Under the pieces are notes generated by a model. It made no database searches and was not told the origin of the DNA. It worked only from the letters and a program-made list of their open reading frames with translations. From Couchioplanes caeruleus (GTDB lineage: Bacteria; Actinomycetota; Actinomycetes; Mycobacteriales; Micromonosporaceae), in assembly GCF_023499255.1 (NCBI RefSeq), contig NZ_CP092183.1:317501-381500 (forward strand): 64,000 bases of DNA, written 5' to 3'. The translations under genes were made by a program, and so were the position numbers. This document shows, piece by piece, positions 1 through 7,969 of this stretch. Positions within the stretch are counted from its first letter, which is position 1. Every line of letters starts with the position of its first letter.

Positions 1-243
1 GATCAGGAACGTCGAGAGGAACTGCAGCAGCCCGAACAGCAGCGCGACGTTGATGTTGCCCAGCAGCTTCACCGACATGAAGCCACGGGCGTAGGCGGAC
101 AGCAGGACGTACAGGGCGTACCAGACGAAGAAAGCGATCGTCATGGGAAAGACGAAGTTGCGCAGCTTGCGGCGCAACCCCGCGAACTCTTCGGAACGCT
201 GGACCTCGAGATACCTGTCGGTCGAAGTCGTTTCGGTTGTCAA
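1..243 (-). CDS. DUF485 family small membrane protein (3' part beyond window)
   Basis: Translated from the minus strand starting at a TTG (241-243); an in-frame TGA lies two codons upstream, so TTG is the only nearby start I see. The 81 visible residues have a charged N-terminus and then two hydrophobic segments containing FVFPMTIAFFVWYALYVLLS and GNINVALLFGLLQFLSTFLI. This pattern is characteristic of DUF485 proteins, small two-helix membrane partners encoded with cation/acetate (ActP-like) sodium:solute symporters. The C-terminus and any symporter gene lie off the left edge. Family assignment is firm; a partner symporter is inference. Confidence 0.85.
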   Translation of the reverse strand, partial: MTTETTSTDRYLEVQRSEEFAGLRRKLRNFVFPMTIAFFVWYALYVLLSAYARGFMSVKLLGNINVALLFGLLQFLSTFLI

Positions 244-352
244 CGTGGCTCACCACCTTCGTAGGGGCGGGTCTTTCCGGCACCGTACGAAGCAGTGGCG
301 TCGATCACTGGCCGCCGGTCGCAAGGTGCGCCGAGCGGCAGTCAGGGTGCGC

Positions 353-889
353 TCACCGGTCGAGTGATCGATAGCGGCCCCGGAAATGCATCAGGGGTCC
401 GGCGTCCGCCTCGCCGAAGCTCACCGTCTCGATGGTGGCCTCCACGAGCAGGGCCCAGCCGTACGGCCGCTCGCCGTCGAGCCGGCAGCCCGCCCACGTC
501 CCGGCGCCGGCAGGCACCGGCCCGTAATCGGTCTCCACCCAGTCCCCGCTCGCGAAGAGTCCGCCCGGGGCGGGCATCAACCCGGCGAACTTGTCCGCCA
601 GCTGCTGGTCGCCGGGGCGCAGCGGCGTGACCGTGAAGCGCTTGGCGGTGGCGACGGCGTCCCAGAAGTCGCTCTCCTCGTCGACGAGGCCCAGGACACG
701 GCCCGGATCGCCGTCCGCCACGAGCATCGAGGAGACCGTGAGCCCGGCGGGTCCCGGGGTCGTCCACAGCGTGACCGGCGCGGCGAGGCGCCCGCGGAGC
801 CGGCGTACCGGGGACTTGTCCCGGTCGGGCGTGGCGAACGGGTCACTGGAGTGGATGTGCGCGCCGGGCTCAGGATTCACGTGAAACAT
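353..889 (-). CDS. Flavin reductase-like FMN-binding split-barrel protein
   Basis: 178 aa from the ATG at 889; the longer reading frame upstream lacks family character. The fold is suggested by the N-terminal block LRGRLAAPVTLWTTPGPAGLTVSSMLV, the pattern of FMN-binding split-barrel flavin reductases (Ala-Pro-Val-Thr then Gly-Leu-Thr-Val-Ser-Ser at the FMN site), and by a terminal H-F-R-G-R-Y motif. Members reduce FMN with NAD(P)H or bind FMN as stand-alone oxidoreductases. The start overlaps by 20 bp the end of the upstream membrane-protein gene (870-1277), so the two are probably co-transcribed. The specific substrate cannot be read from sequence. Confidence 0.8.
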   Translation of the reverse strand: MFHVNPEPGAHIHSSDPFATPDRDKSPVRRLRGRLAAPVTLWTTPGPAGLTVSSMLVADGDPGRVLGLVDEESDFWDAVATAKRFTVTPLRPGDQQLADKFAGLMPAPGGLFASGDWVETDYGPVPAGAGTWAGCRLDGERPYGWALLVEATIETVSFGEADAGPLMHFRGRYRSLDR

Positions 890-1277
890 TCTGCCGCCGC
901 CCGCGCCGGACGGTGCGCAGCCGGACCACGGCGTACCGGACGGCGAGCGCGATCCAGACCGGCGACGCGGCCGCCGCCCACGATTCCGGGGCCCGGAGTA
1001 CACCGCGGAGGATGAGGATGGCTGCGCCGACGAGCACCGCAAGGACGGCGTACGTGTCCCGGCGCGTCCACGCCGGGTCGTCACGGCGGGAGTCGGTCCG
1101 CAGCATCGCGGCGGCCACGGTGACCAGAACCACCGCCGCCCCGAGGAGGGCCAGACCCATCAGTTCGCCCCGCCCCAGCTTCTCCAGGGCGGACGCCGCC
1201 GCCCACGCGCCGAACCACGACGTGAGGAAGAGCCGCCCGGACCGCTCCGCCGGAGAATCCGGATCGGTCACCGACAT
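870..1277 (-). CDS. Small integral membrane protein, function unknown
   Basis: 135 aa from the ATG at 1277 (MSVTDPDS...). It has about four hydrophobic stretches (around residues 17-35, 41-60, 77-95 and 104-118) separated by short Arg-rich loops, and an Arg-rich C-terminal tail. No catalytic motif is visible. It overlaps the flavin reductase gene downstream by 20 bp, implying translational coupling. I do not recognise the family. Confidence 0.65.
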   Translation of the reverse strand: MSVTDPDSPAERSGRLFLTSWFGAWAAASALEKLGRGELMGLALLGAAVVLVTVAAAMLRTDSRRDDPAWTRRDTYAVLAVLVGAAILILRGVLRAPESWAAAASPVWIALAVRYAVVRLRTVRRGRRQNVSRES

Positions 1278-1329
1278 GCCCACACGGTATCCACGCACGG
1301 CGAACCGGGACCGTGGATATGCTGGACCC

Positions 1330-1368
1330 GTGAATTCCGCGCGCGTGCAGAGCTGGTGGCCGTCCTAG
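1330..1368 (+). CDS. trpS leader peptide with tandem Trp codons
   Basis: A 12-codon reading frame from GTG 1330 to TAG 1366 encodes MNSARVQSWWPS. Two consecutive TGG codons (1354-1359) sit just before the stop and directly upstream of a tryptophanyl-tRNA synthetase gene. This is the hallmark of a ribosome-mediated attenuation leader: stalling at Trp codons when charged tRNA-Trp is scarce would favour the antiterminator (see the attenuator at 1359-1414). The auxiliary, indolmycin-resistant TrpRS of Streptomyces coelicolor is known to be controlled this way. The RBS is weak and the start codon is inferred. Confidence 0.75.
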   Translation: MNSARVQSWWPS

Positions 1369-1414
1369 AGGACGGCTGACCCCACGCGCACGGGCCGTCC
1401 GACCGGACGACCCG
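1359..1414 (+). promoter_or_regulatory. Transcription attenuator of trpS (alternative hairpins)
   Basis: Three mutually exclusive segments are visible. Segment 1, GCCGTCC (1359-1365), overlaps the leader Trp codons and pairs with segment 2, GGACGGC (1370-1376), across a TAGA loop. Segment 2 can instead pair with segment 3, GCCGTCC (1394-1400). Segment 3 otherwise forms a hairpin with its downstream side (1391-1394 with 1411-1414 and 1397-1400 with 1405-1408), followed by a pyrimidine-rich CTTCTGTATCTCCCTC tract, as an intrinsic terminator. A ribosome stalled on Trp codons would mask segment 1, letting 2 pair with 3 and blocking termination. Confidence 0.75.
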
Positions 1415-1463
1415 CTTCTGTATCTCCCTCGGGGCCGTCCACGACACTCGAGGAGAACAGATC

Positions 1464-2489
1464 ATGACCACCACTACGAGCACGCTCGAGGATCGGATCG
1501 ACGCGGCCCCGCAGGACTTCCGCGTGCTCACCGGCGACCGGCCCACCGGCCCGCTGCACCTCGGCCACTACTTCGGGACGCTGCGCAATCGCGTACGCCT
1601 CCAGCAGCGCGGGGTCGACATGTTCGTCATCGTGGCCGACTACCAGGTGCTGACCGACCGCGACGTGGCCGAACGCCTCGGCGAGACCGTGGACGGGCTG
1701 CTGCTCGACTACCTGGCCGCCGGGATCGACCCCGACCACGCCACGATCTTCACGCACAGCTCCGTGCCGGCGCTCAACCAGCTGCTCCTGCCGTTCCTCA
1801 GCCTGGTCAGCGTGCCGGAGCTGCAACGCAACCCGACCGTCAAGGACGAGATCGCACACTCGCGGCAGAGCACGGTGAGCGGGCTGATGTTCACGTACCC
1901 GGTGCACCAGGCCGCGGACATCCTGTTCTGCAAGGGCAACCTCGTACCCGTGGGACAGGACCAGATGCCGCACATCGAGGTCACGCGTACGGTCGCCCGG
2001 CGCTTCAACGAACGGTACGGCCCGGTGTTCCCCGTACCCGAAGGGCTGTTGAGCATCGCCCCCGTCCTGCCCGGCACCGACGGCCGGAAGATGAGCAAGA
2101 GCCGCGGCAACGCGATCGCGCTCTCCGCCACCCCCGAGGAGACCGCGCGGCTCATCAAGGGCGCGACCACCGACCCCGAGCGGACGATCACCTATGACCC
2201 GGACCGGCGCCCGGGCGTCTCCGGCCTCGTCCAGCTCGCGGCGCTCTGCCTGGACCGCGACCCGCACGAGGTGGCGGCCTCGATCGGCGACGCGGGCGCC
2301 GCAGCGCTGAAACGAACCGTGACCGAGGCGGTCAACGAGTTCCTCGCGCCGATGCGGGCACGCCGGGCCGAGTACGCGAAGGACCTGGGGTACGTCCGGG
2401 AGGTGCTGCGCAGGGGCAACGCGCGCGCCAACGCGATCGCGGACCAGACCCTGCAGGAGGTGCGCGCCGCGATGGGCACGATCTACTGA
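1464..2489 (+). CDS. trpS: Tryptophanyl-tRNA synthetase (auxiliary, attenuation-controlled type)
   Basis: 341 aa class I aminoacyl-tRNA synthetase that charges tRNA-Trp. The ATP-binding HIGH motif appears as HLGH (residues 32-35) after the family GDRPTGPLHLGH block, and KMSKS is intact at residues 209-213. Length is normal for a bacterial TrpRS. The start ATG follows CGAGGAGAAC, a good RBS. The attenuator upstream resembles that of the inducible second TrpRS of streptomycetes, which confers resistance to indolmycin and chuangxinmycin; resistance here is inference from regulation, not from active-site residues. The 3' end overlaps the convergent ABC permease gene by 7 bp. Confidence 0.95.
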   Translation: MTTTTSTLEDRIDAAPQDFRVLTGDRPTGPLHLGHYFGTLRNRVRLQQRGVDMFVIVADYQVLTDRDVAERLGETVDGLLLDYLAAGIDPDHATIFTHSSVPALNQLLLPFLSLVSVPELQRNPTVKDEIAHSRQSTVSGLMFTYPVHQAADILFCKGNLVPVGQDQMPHIEVTRTVARRFNERYGPVFPVPEGLLSIAPVLPGTDGRKMSKSRGNAIALSATPEETARLIKGATTDPERTITYDPDRRPGVSGLVQLAALCLDRDPHEVAASIGDAGAAALKRTVTEAVNEFLAPMRARRAEYAKDLGYVREVLRRGNARANAIADQTLQEVRAAMGTIY

Positions 2490-4075
2490 GCGGCGCTCAC
2501 GGTGGCGAGGAGCTCGGGCATGCGGCGGTCGAGGCTGCGGCCGGCCAGTCGCAGCCCGAGCAGGAAGCCGGCCGCCCCGTACGCGGTCCCGACCGGAAGG
2601 CCGGCCCACAACCAGACGTCGTGGAAGAAGTGGGCGCCGAGCTGCAGCGGCAGGGTGGCGAGCGCGGCGGCGATGATTGCGACGAAGCTGAGCAGGCCCT
2701 TCGCCGTGCCGCCGCCCGAGGACATCGCGAACGGGTTGGCCGTCTCCGGCAGCGCGTACGCGGCCCGGACCGACATCGAGAGCACGGCCGCCAGGGCCAT
2801 CCCGTAGCCCGCGACCAGCGCGCCGAGCGCCGCCGGGATGGCCACGGGCCGGTTCGTCACGACGCCGACGACCACGGCGATGGCGATGAACGCGGGGCCG
2901 ACGTACGCGGAGAAGCCGGCGACCCGGGAGGCCAGCTCGACGCGCCCCGGGACACCGGCCACGACGTTGGCCGCGTAGGCGCTGCCCTCGAAGCCGAACT
3001 GGTTGGCGAGGCTGACCGCCGCCAGGGCGCCCACGAACACGAGCATGCCGGTGGGGAAGCTGCGGGAGCCGGAGCTCACCGTCAGCATGACCGGGAGGAA
3101 GACGCCGATCACGCTGAATGTGATCAGGCTGGCGCGCCGCCGGGACTCCCGCCACCAGTAGCGCATCTCGCGGGCCGTCAGAGCGCCGAAGCGCGTGGCC
3201 GGCAACCAGCGCGGGACCAGCTGCTCGACCGGCGGCCGGTCCGCCGCCGACCGCTGCCGCGCCCGGCCGTTCCCCGCGGTGCCCAGCATCGCCCGCTCCA
3301 GCGTGGCCGCCCACCAGCGGAGCAGCAGACCGATCGAGATCAGGACGATCGCGAGCTTGACCGGCACCGCCCACCACCGGCCCGCCACCACGTCCGGACC
3401 CATGCTGTACGGCGCGCCGAGCGGCGTCCACGCGACCACGTCGGCCACCCGGGCGACGCCTCCCCAGTCGGCGCGCTCGGCACCGGCGAGGGCGGCGAGC
3501 TGGAGCGGGCCGAGCAGGGCGGCGGTGACGGCGAGCAGCACGGTCGCCAGGTCACGCGCCCGGCGGCTGCGCAGCGCTGTCGCGAAGGCGCTGGTCACGG
3601 ACCGGCTCAGCGCCGCGCAGAGCAGCAGGCCGGTCACCACGCCGACGACCTGGACCAGCGCGGCCGCCGGACCACCCAGCCGGGCCGCCGAGTGGACCGT
3701 GCCGAGCGTGCCCACGAACGTGGCCACGGCCGGCACCCCGACCAGCGATGCGGCGAACAGCCCGCCGATGAGCGTGCGGCGGGGCAGCGGCAGCAGGGCG
3801 AACCGGGCCGGGTCCAGCGACTCGTCGACGCCGAAGAACACGAGCGGCAGGAACAGCCAGCCCAGGACGACGACGGCGCCGCCGAGCGGCAGCACCACCT
3901 CGGCCGCGCGTTCCTCGCCGAGCAGACCGGCGACGCTGAAGGCCACGTACCCGCCGACGGCCGCGATCGCCGCGAGGACCGCGCCGAGCACGAACAGCGC
4001 CACCCGCCAGGACTGACCGCGCAGGCCGTTGGCGGTCAGGCGGAGCTTCAGCCGTACGAAGTGCCGGATGCTCAC
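2483..4075 (-). CDS. ABC transporter permease (multi-pass membrane subunit)
   Basis: 530 aa from GTG 4075, which overlaps the stop of the ATPase gene as GTGA (4072-4075), so the pair is translationally coupled. Roughly a dozen hydrophobic segments run through the protein, beginning with WRVALFVLGAVLAAIAAVGG, with a hydrophilic loop in the middle (about residues 230-270). This architecture is that of exporter permeases paired with ABC-2-like ATPases. The substrate is not identifiable. The longer upstream reading frame is excluded because it overlaps the ATPase gene. Confidence 0.85.
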   Translation of the reverse strand: MSIRHFVRLKLRLTANGLRGQSWRVALFVLGAVLAAIAAVGGYVAFSVAGLLGEERAAEVVLPLGGAVVVLGWLFLPLVFFGVDESLDPARFALLPLPRRTLIGGLFAASLVGVPAVATFVGTLGTVHSAARLGGPAAALVQVVGVVTGLLLCAALSRSVTSAFATALRSRRARDLATVLLAVTAALLGPLQLAALAGAERADWGGVARVADVVAWTPLGAPYSMGPDVVAGRWWAVPVKLAIVLISIGLLLRWWAATLERAMLGTAGNGRARQRSAADRPPVEQLVPRWLPATRFGALTAREMRYWWRESRRRASLITFSVIGVFLPVMLTVSSGSRSFPTGMLVFVGALAAVSLANQFGFEGSAYAANVVAGVPGRVELASRVAGFSAYVGPAFIAIAVVVGVVTNRPVAIPAALGALVAGYGMALAAVLSMSVRAAYALPETANPFAMSSGGGTAKGLLSFVAIIAAALATLPLQLGAHFFHDVWLWAGLPVGTAYGAAGFLLGLRLAGRSLDRRMPELLATVSAAQ

Positions 4076-4848
4076 AGCCACGCGAGCTCCGAGCCGGTTG
4101 CCGTCCGCCCGCCGACCACCTCGACGAAGACGTCCTCGAGCGAACGGTCGCCGCGGACCTCGGCCAGCGTGCCGCGGACCCGGATCGTGCCGTCCGCCAT
4201 GATCGCCACGTGGCTGCAGAGCCGTTCGACCACCGCCATCACGTGGCTGGAGAAGACCACCGTGCCGCCACCGGACACGTACCGGTGCAGGATGTCGCGG
4301 ATCAGCGCCGCCGACACCGGGTCGACGGCCTCGAACGGCTCGTCCAGCACGAGCAGCCGGGGCGCGTGCAGCATCGCGCAGGCGAGACCGATCTTCTTCT
4401 TCATGCCCGCGGAGTAGTCGACGACGAGCGTACGGTTGCCCGCGCCCAGCTCCAGTACATCCATGAGCTCGGCGCTGCGCTGGTTCACCACGCCGGCGTC
4501 CATGCCGCGCAACAACCCGTGGTACGCCAGCAGCTCGCCGCCGGTGAGCCGGTCGAACAGCCGGGCTCCGTCGGGCAGGACGCCGATTCTCGCCTTGGCC
4601 GCGGCGGGGTCCGTCCACACGTCGTACCCGAGGATCCGGGCCGTGCCCGCGTCGGGCCGCAGCAGGCCCACGGCCATGGAAAGGGTCGTGGTCTTGCCGG
4701 CGCCATTCGGGCCGAGCAGGCCGAAGAAGGAGCCGGCCGGGACATCCAGGTCGATCCCGGCAACCGCGACCTTTGTCTCGAATCGCTTGACCAGACCGTG
4801 CAGCGCGAGCGCCGGATCCGGGCTTACGCGCTGGTGGGGGACGGTCAT
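4072..4848 (-). CDS. ABC transporter ATP-binding protein
   Basis: 258 aa nucleotide-binding subunit that powers the permease encoded immediately downstream. Visible motifs in order are Walker A GPNGAGKTTT, a variant signature YSAGMKKK in place of LSGGQ, Walker B LLVLDEPFE and a switch histidine in VVFSSHV. The AGM signature and short linker are typical of ABC-2 type exporter ATPases. It is preceded by a terminator-like hairpin (4874-4906) that separates it from the upstream secreted-protein gene, so it probably has its own promoter. Confidence 0.93.
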   Translation of the reverse strand: MTVPHQRVSPDPALALHGLVKRFETKVAVAGIDLDVPAGSFFGLLGPNGAGKTTTLSMAVGLLRPDAGTARILGYDVWTDPAAAKARIGVLPDGARLFDRLTGGELLAYHGLLRGMDAGVVNQRSAELMDVLELGAGNRTLVVDYSAGMKKKIGLACAMLHAPRLLVLDEPFEAVDPVSAALIRDILHRYVSGGGTVVFSSHVMAVVERLCSHVAIMADGTIRVRGTLAEVRGDRSLEDVFVEVVGGRTATGSELAWL

Positions 4849-4873
4849 GCCCCTGAACCTAGTGGGTGGCGAG

Positions 4874-4906
4874 CGGCCCGGGCCACCCCGTGTGGGGCCC
4901 GGGCCG
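4874..4906 (-). terminator. Hairpin terminator downstream of the secreted Gln/Gly-rich protein gene
   Basis: An 11-bp perfect inverted repeat (4874-4884 with 4896-4906, CGGCCCGGGCC and its complement) lies 19 bp beyond the stop codon of the gene ending at 4925. No long U-tract follows, which is usual for GC-rich actinomycete terminators. Confidence 0.6.
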
Positions 4907-4924
4907 TTCGGCTTGTACGGCTTC

Positions 4925-5608
4925 TCAGCCGACGCGTTCGATGACCGCGCGCCGGATGAGGAACTTGCCCGATTCGCGTACCTGCTCGAAGGCCGCGTTG
5001 TTCAGCAGCACACAGCTGCCCGACGGGGTGGCCACCTTCACCGTGATGCTCTTGTTGTTGTCCAGGTTGGTCACCTTGAGGGTGGTTCCGATGGGGAACG
5101 TGCCGCTGGACGCGGCCGGGGCGCCGCCCTCGCCGGAGAGCGTCACGGTGCTGCCCTTGCAGACGACCTCGCCCGCGCCGGCCTGCTGCCCGCCGCCCTG
5201 CTGAGCGCCGCCCTGCTGGCCACCGGCCTGCTGCCCGCCTTGTTGCCCGCCGCCCTGCTGGCCGCCCTTCTGGCCGCCCTGTTGCGCCGGGGGCTGGGCC
5301 GGGGCCTGCTGCGCGGGCGGCTGGGCCTGGACGTTGCCGGTGCAGCCGGCGGCCGCGCGGCGCTGGTTGATCAGGTCGACGACCGCCTGGCGGTTCGCGA
5401 TCCGCGCGTCGGAGAGGGCGTCCGGGTTCGCCTTCTGGCCGGCGATGAAGGTCAGGTTGTTCTGCAGGGCGGTGTCGAGCCCGGCGCAGCTCTCGCCCGC
5501 GCTGCTCATCCCGGTGCTGACGGCGAAGGCACCGCCCGCGAGGGCCGCCGCCGCGACGCCGATGATCACCTTGCGCGTCCGGCCGGTCAGTCTGCTTCTC
5601 CGGTACAT
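4925..5608 (-). CDS. Secreted Gln/Gly/Pro-rich protein with a DPBB-like C-terminal domain
   Basis: 227 aa. An Arg/Lys-rich N-terminus is followed by a hydrophobic segment (VIIGVAAAALAGGAFAVST), a probable Sec signal or anchor. Residues about 95-145 are a low-complexity linker of Gln-Gln-Gly-Gly repeats with Pro and Ala. The C-terminal 80 residues include GTTLKVTNLDNNKSITVKV, close to the core of RlpA/barwin double-psi beta-barrel domains, and paired cysteines. The usual RlpA Asp-Leu-Ser catalytic segment is not seen, so this may be a binding rather than lytic domain. Function is unknown; a cell-wall location is inference. Confidence 0.75.
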   Translation of the reverse strand: MYRRSRLTGRTRKVIIGVAAAALAGGAFAVSTGMSSAGESCAGLDTALQNNLTFIAGQKANPDALSDARIANRQAVVDLINQRRAAAGCTGNVQAQPPAQQAPAQPPAQQGGQKGGQQGGGQQGGQQAGGQQGGAQQGGGQQAGAGEVVCKGSTVTLSGEGGAPAASSGTFPIGTTLKVTNLDNNKSITVKVATPSGSCVLLNNAAFEQVRESGKFLIRRAVIERVG

Positions 5609-5702
5609 GCACCGCTCCTTCGGGTATCGACGAGCTGCGACGTTGCAGCATCGTTATCTACGGAGCGTCCACACCGAAGGGTTCAGGTAACTTTGCTAAA
5701 AA

Positions 5703-7328
5703 TTAGAGCCGGAGCTCCTCGGGCGCGTGCAGCCGCAGCATCGTCGCGCCGATATCGGGCGGAATCCGCCGCTTCGTCACCAGGGAACCGACGATCATCA
5801 CGACGAATGCGAGCGGCACGGTCCACGCGGCGGGCTGGGCGATGAGCTGCGCGTACCAGCCGTCCAGCGGTGGGCCCATCACCGTGAGTAGCACGGCGAC
5901 CATGGCCGCGCCGCCCCCGGCGAGGATCCCGGCAGCCGCGCCCACGTCGGTCAGCCCGCGCCACCAGATCCCCAGGACGAGCAGCGGGCAGAAACTCGAG
6001 GCGGCGACCGCGAACGCGAGGCCGACGACCCGGGAGACGTCCATGTTGGACACGTAGAGGGACAGGCCCAGCGGCAGGACCGCCGCGAGGACGGTGGCCA
6101 GCCGGAAGTCGCGGACCGACCCGCCGCGCTCGGCGTGCAGGATGTCGGTGAAGACCACCCCGGCGACGCTGGTCAGCAGGCCCGACGAGGTCGACAGGAA
6201 CGCGGCCAGCGCGCCGGCGGTGACGAGCGCGCCGAGGAACTGCCCCAGGTGGCCGCCGCCCAGCGCCGCCTCCGGCAGCAACAACACCACCGCGTCCGTC
6301 TGCCCGGTCATCAGCAGTTGCGGGGTGTAGACCCGGCCGAGGACGCCGTACAGGGTGGGCAGCAGGTAGAAGAGGCCGACCATGCCCAGGACGACCAGGG
6401 TGGTCCGGCGGGCCGAGGCGCCGTCCGGATTCGTGTAGAAACGCACCAGCACGTGCGGCAGGCCCATCGTGCCGAGGAACGTCGCCAGGATCAGCGAGTA
6501 CGTGGCGAACAGGCTCGCGTCCCCGCCGGGCAGCAGCCACGCGGCGCCCCGGTTGTCGTCGACGGAGCTGACCTCGGGCACGCGTTCGCCGGCCGCGAAG
6601 CTCAACTCCTCCCCGGCGTGCACCTCGGTGGTGCCGTCCAGCACGGCGTCCTGCTGCACGACGACGGTGGTCGAGGTGGTGAACACCGAACCGGTCGGCG
6701 GCGTGACGGCCGGGCGGCCGTCGGACTGCCACTGCAACACCAGGAAGATGACGGGTACGGCCAGAGCGGTCAGCTTGAGCCAGTACTGGAACGCCTGCAC
6801 GAAGGTGATCGCCCGCATCCCGCCCAGCGCCACGTTCGCGGTCACCACCACGCCGACCAGCAGCGCGCCCCACTCGTACGGGGCTCCGGTGACCGTGGTG
6901 AACGTCAGGCCGGCGCCCTGCAACTGCGGCACGAGGTAGAGGCAGCCGATGAACACCACGAACACCGTGGCGAGGCGGCGCAACAGCGGCGACCGCAGCC
7001 GTACCTGGCAGAAGTCGGGCAGCGTGAACGCCCCGGACCGGCGCAACGGCGCTGCCACGAACAGCAGGAGCGCCAGATAGCCGGCGGCGAACCCGACCGG
7101 GTACCAGAGCACGTCGACGCCGTACCGCAGGACGAGCCCGGCGACGCCGAGGAATGACGCGGCGGACAGGTACTCGCCGCTGATCGCCGCCGCGTTCCAG
7201 GTGGGGCTGACCGAGCGGGAGGCGACGAGGAAGTCCGACGTGGTCCGGGCGAAGCGCAGCCCGTACGCCCCGATGCCGATCGTGACCAGCACGACCACGA
7301 CCAGGCCGGGAACGACGTACGGGTTCAC
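5703..7328 (-). CDS. Cation/acetate-type sodium:solute symporter
   Basis: 541 aa from GTG 7328, overlapping the upstream stop as GTGA. It is a multi-pass protein (about 13 segments) of the sodium:solute symporter family. The N-terminal block SDFLVASRSVSPTWNAAAISGEYLSAASFLG closely follows ActP-like monocarboxylate (acetate/pyruvate) permeases, and a long periplasmic loop (about residues 225-275) interrupts the helices as in that subfamily. It is encoded directly after a small two-helix protein and upstream of a LytS/LytTR system, an arrangement often seen for carboxylate uptake. The substrate is inferred from family. Confidence 0.88.
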   Translation of the reverse strand: MNPYVVPGLVVVVLVTIGIGAYGLRFARTTSDFLVASRSVSPTWNAAAISGEYLSAASFLGVAGLVLRYGVDVLWYPVGFAAGYLALLLFVAAPLRRSGAFTLPDFCQVRLRSPLLRRLATVFVVFIGCLYLVPQLQGAGLTFTTVTGAPYEWGALLVGVVVTANVALGGMRAITFVQAFQYWLKLTALAVPVIFLVLQWQSDGRPAVTPPTGSVFTTSTTVVVQQDAVLDGTTEVHAGEELSFAAGERVPEVSSVDDNRGAAWLLPGGDASLFATYSLILATFLGTMGLPHVLVRFYTNPDGASARRTTLVVLGMVGLFYLLPTLYGVLGRVYTPQLLMTGQTDAVVLLLPEAALGGGHLGQFLGALVTAGALAAFLSTSSGLLTSVAGVVFTDILHAERGGSVRDFRLATVLAAVLPLGLSLYVSNMDVSRVVGLAFAVAASSFCPLLVLGIWWRGLTDVGAAAGILAGGGAAMVAVLLTVMGPPLDGWYAQLIAQPAAWTVPLAFVVMIVGSLVTKRRIPPDIGATMLRLHAPEELRL

Positions 7329-7882
7329 GCTTCCGGCCTGCGGATCACGGCGGTGAAGTCCTGCTCGTTGCGTTCGGCCCAGCGCACGTACGCCCACCCG
7401 ACGCCCAGCAGGAACGGGAAGGAGAACAGCCCGAGCAGCAGCCACGGCAGGTTGACGCCGAGCACCTTCACCCGCCCGACCGCGGGCGCGACCGCGAAGA
7501 GCAGCGGCAGGGCGCCCAGGCCGGCCGCGACGACCAGGCTGAGCCGGATCGCGAGGGCGAGCTGGGCCCGGACCAGGCCCTTGACCAGCGCCTCGCCGAC
7601 CGGGGTCTGCTCGGCCAGGTCGGCGCGCACGGGATCGGGCGAGGCCCGCCGGGCCGCGGCGGCCTCACCCAGCACGACCCGCGTCCGCAGCGGCGGCGAC
7701 CCGGCCGCGCCGCCGGGGCCGGCGGCCGGTCGCGGCGGCCGAGCGTCGCCGGGAAACGACGCCGGTCGCGGCGGTCCGGCCGCATCGCCCGTGACCGGGG
7801 CTGGGCGTGACCGCCCGGCGACATCGCCCGCGACCGGGGCTGGGGGCCTAGGGGTGGCCGCCTCGCCCGTGTCGCCGTTCAT
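7325..7882 (-). CDS. Two-helix membrane protein with Pro/Ala/Gly-rich N-terminus, symporter partner
   Basis: 185 aa. Residues 1-65 are a Pro/Gly/Ala/Arg-rich region with imperfect repeats of the type P-A-P-V-x-G-D. The C-terminal half has two hydrophobic segments (LSLVVAAGLGALPLLFAVAP and LPWLLLGLFSFPFLLGVGWA) followed by YVRWAERNEQDF. This two-helix plan and the four-base overlap with the symporter gene suggest a DUF485-like auxiliary subunit. The N-terminal extension is unusual; the real start could be further in. Confidence 0.7.
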   Translation of the reverse strand: MNGDTGEAATPRPPAPVAGDVAGRSRPAPVTGDAAGPPRPASFPGDARPPRPAAGPGGAAGSPPLRTRVVLGEAAAARRASPDPVRADLAEQTPVGEALVKGLVRAQLALAIRLSLVVAAGLGALPLLFAVAPAVGRVKVLGVNLPWLLLGLFSFPFLLGVGWAYVRWAERNEQDFTAVIRRPEA

Positions 7883-7969
7883 GACCGGCAGTCTTGCCGC
7901 TCGGCCACCAAAGTCAAGGCATCAGCACCGGTAAGGGCGTGCCGGACCCGGCCTCGGGGAGCGTTCGGG

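Noticed and set aside
1365..3431. Long minus-strand frame of 688 codons
   Set aside because: It is antisense to trpS and in another frame of the ABC permease; no domain is recognisable and the real genes explain the region.
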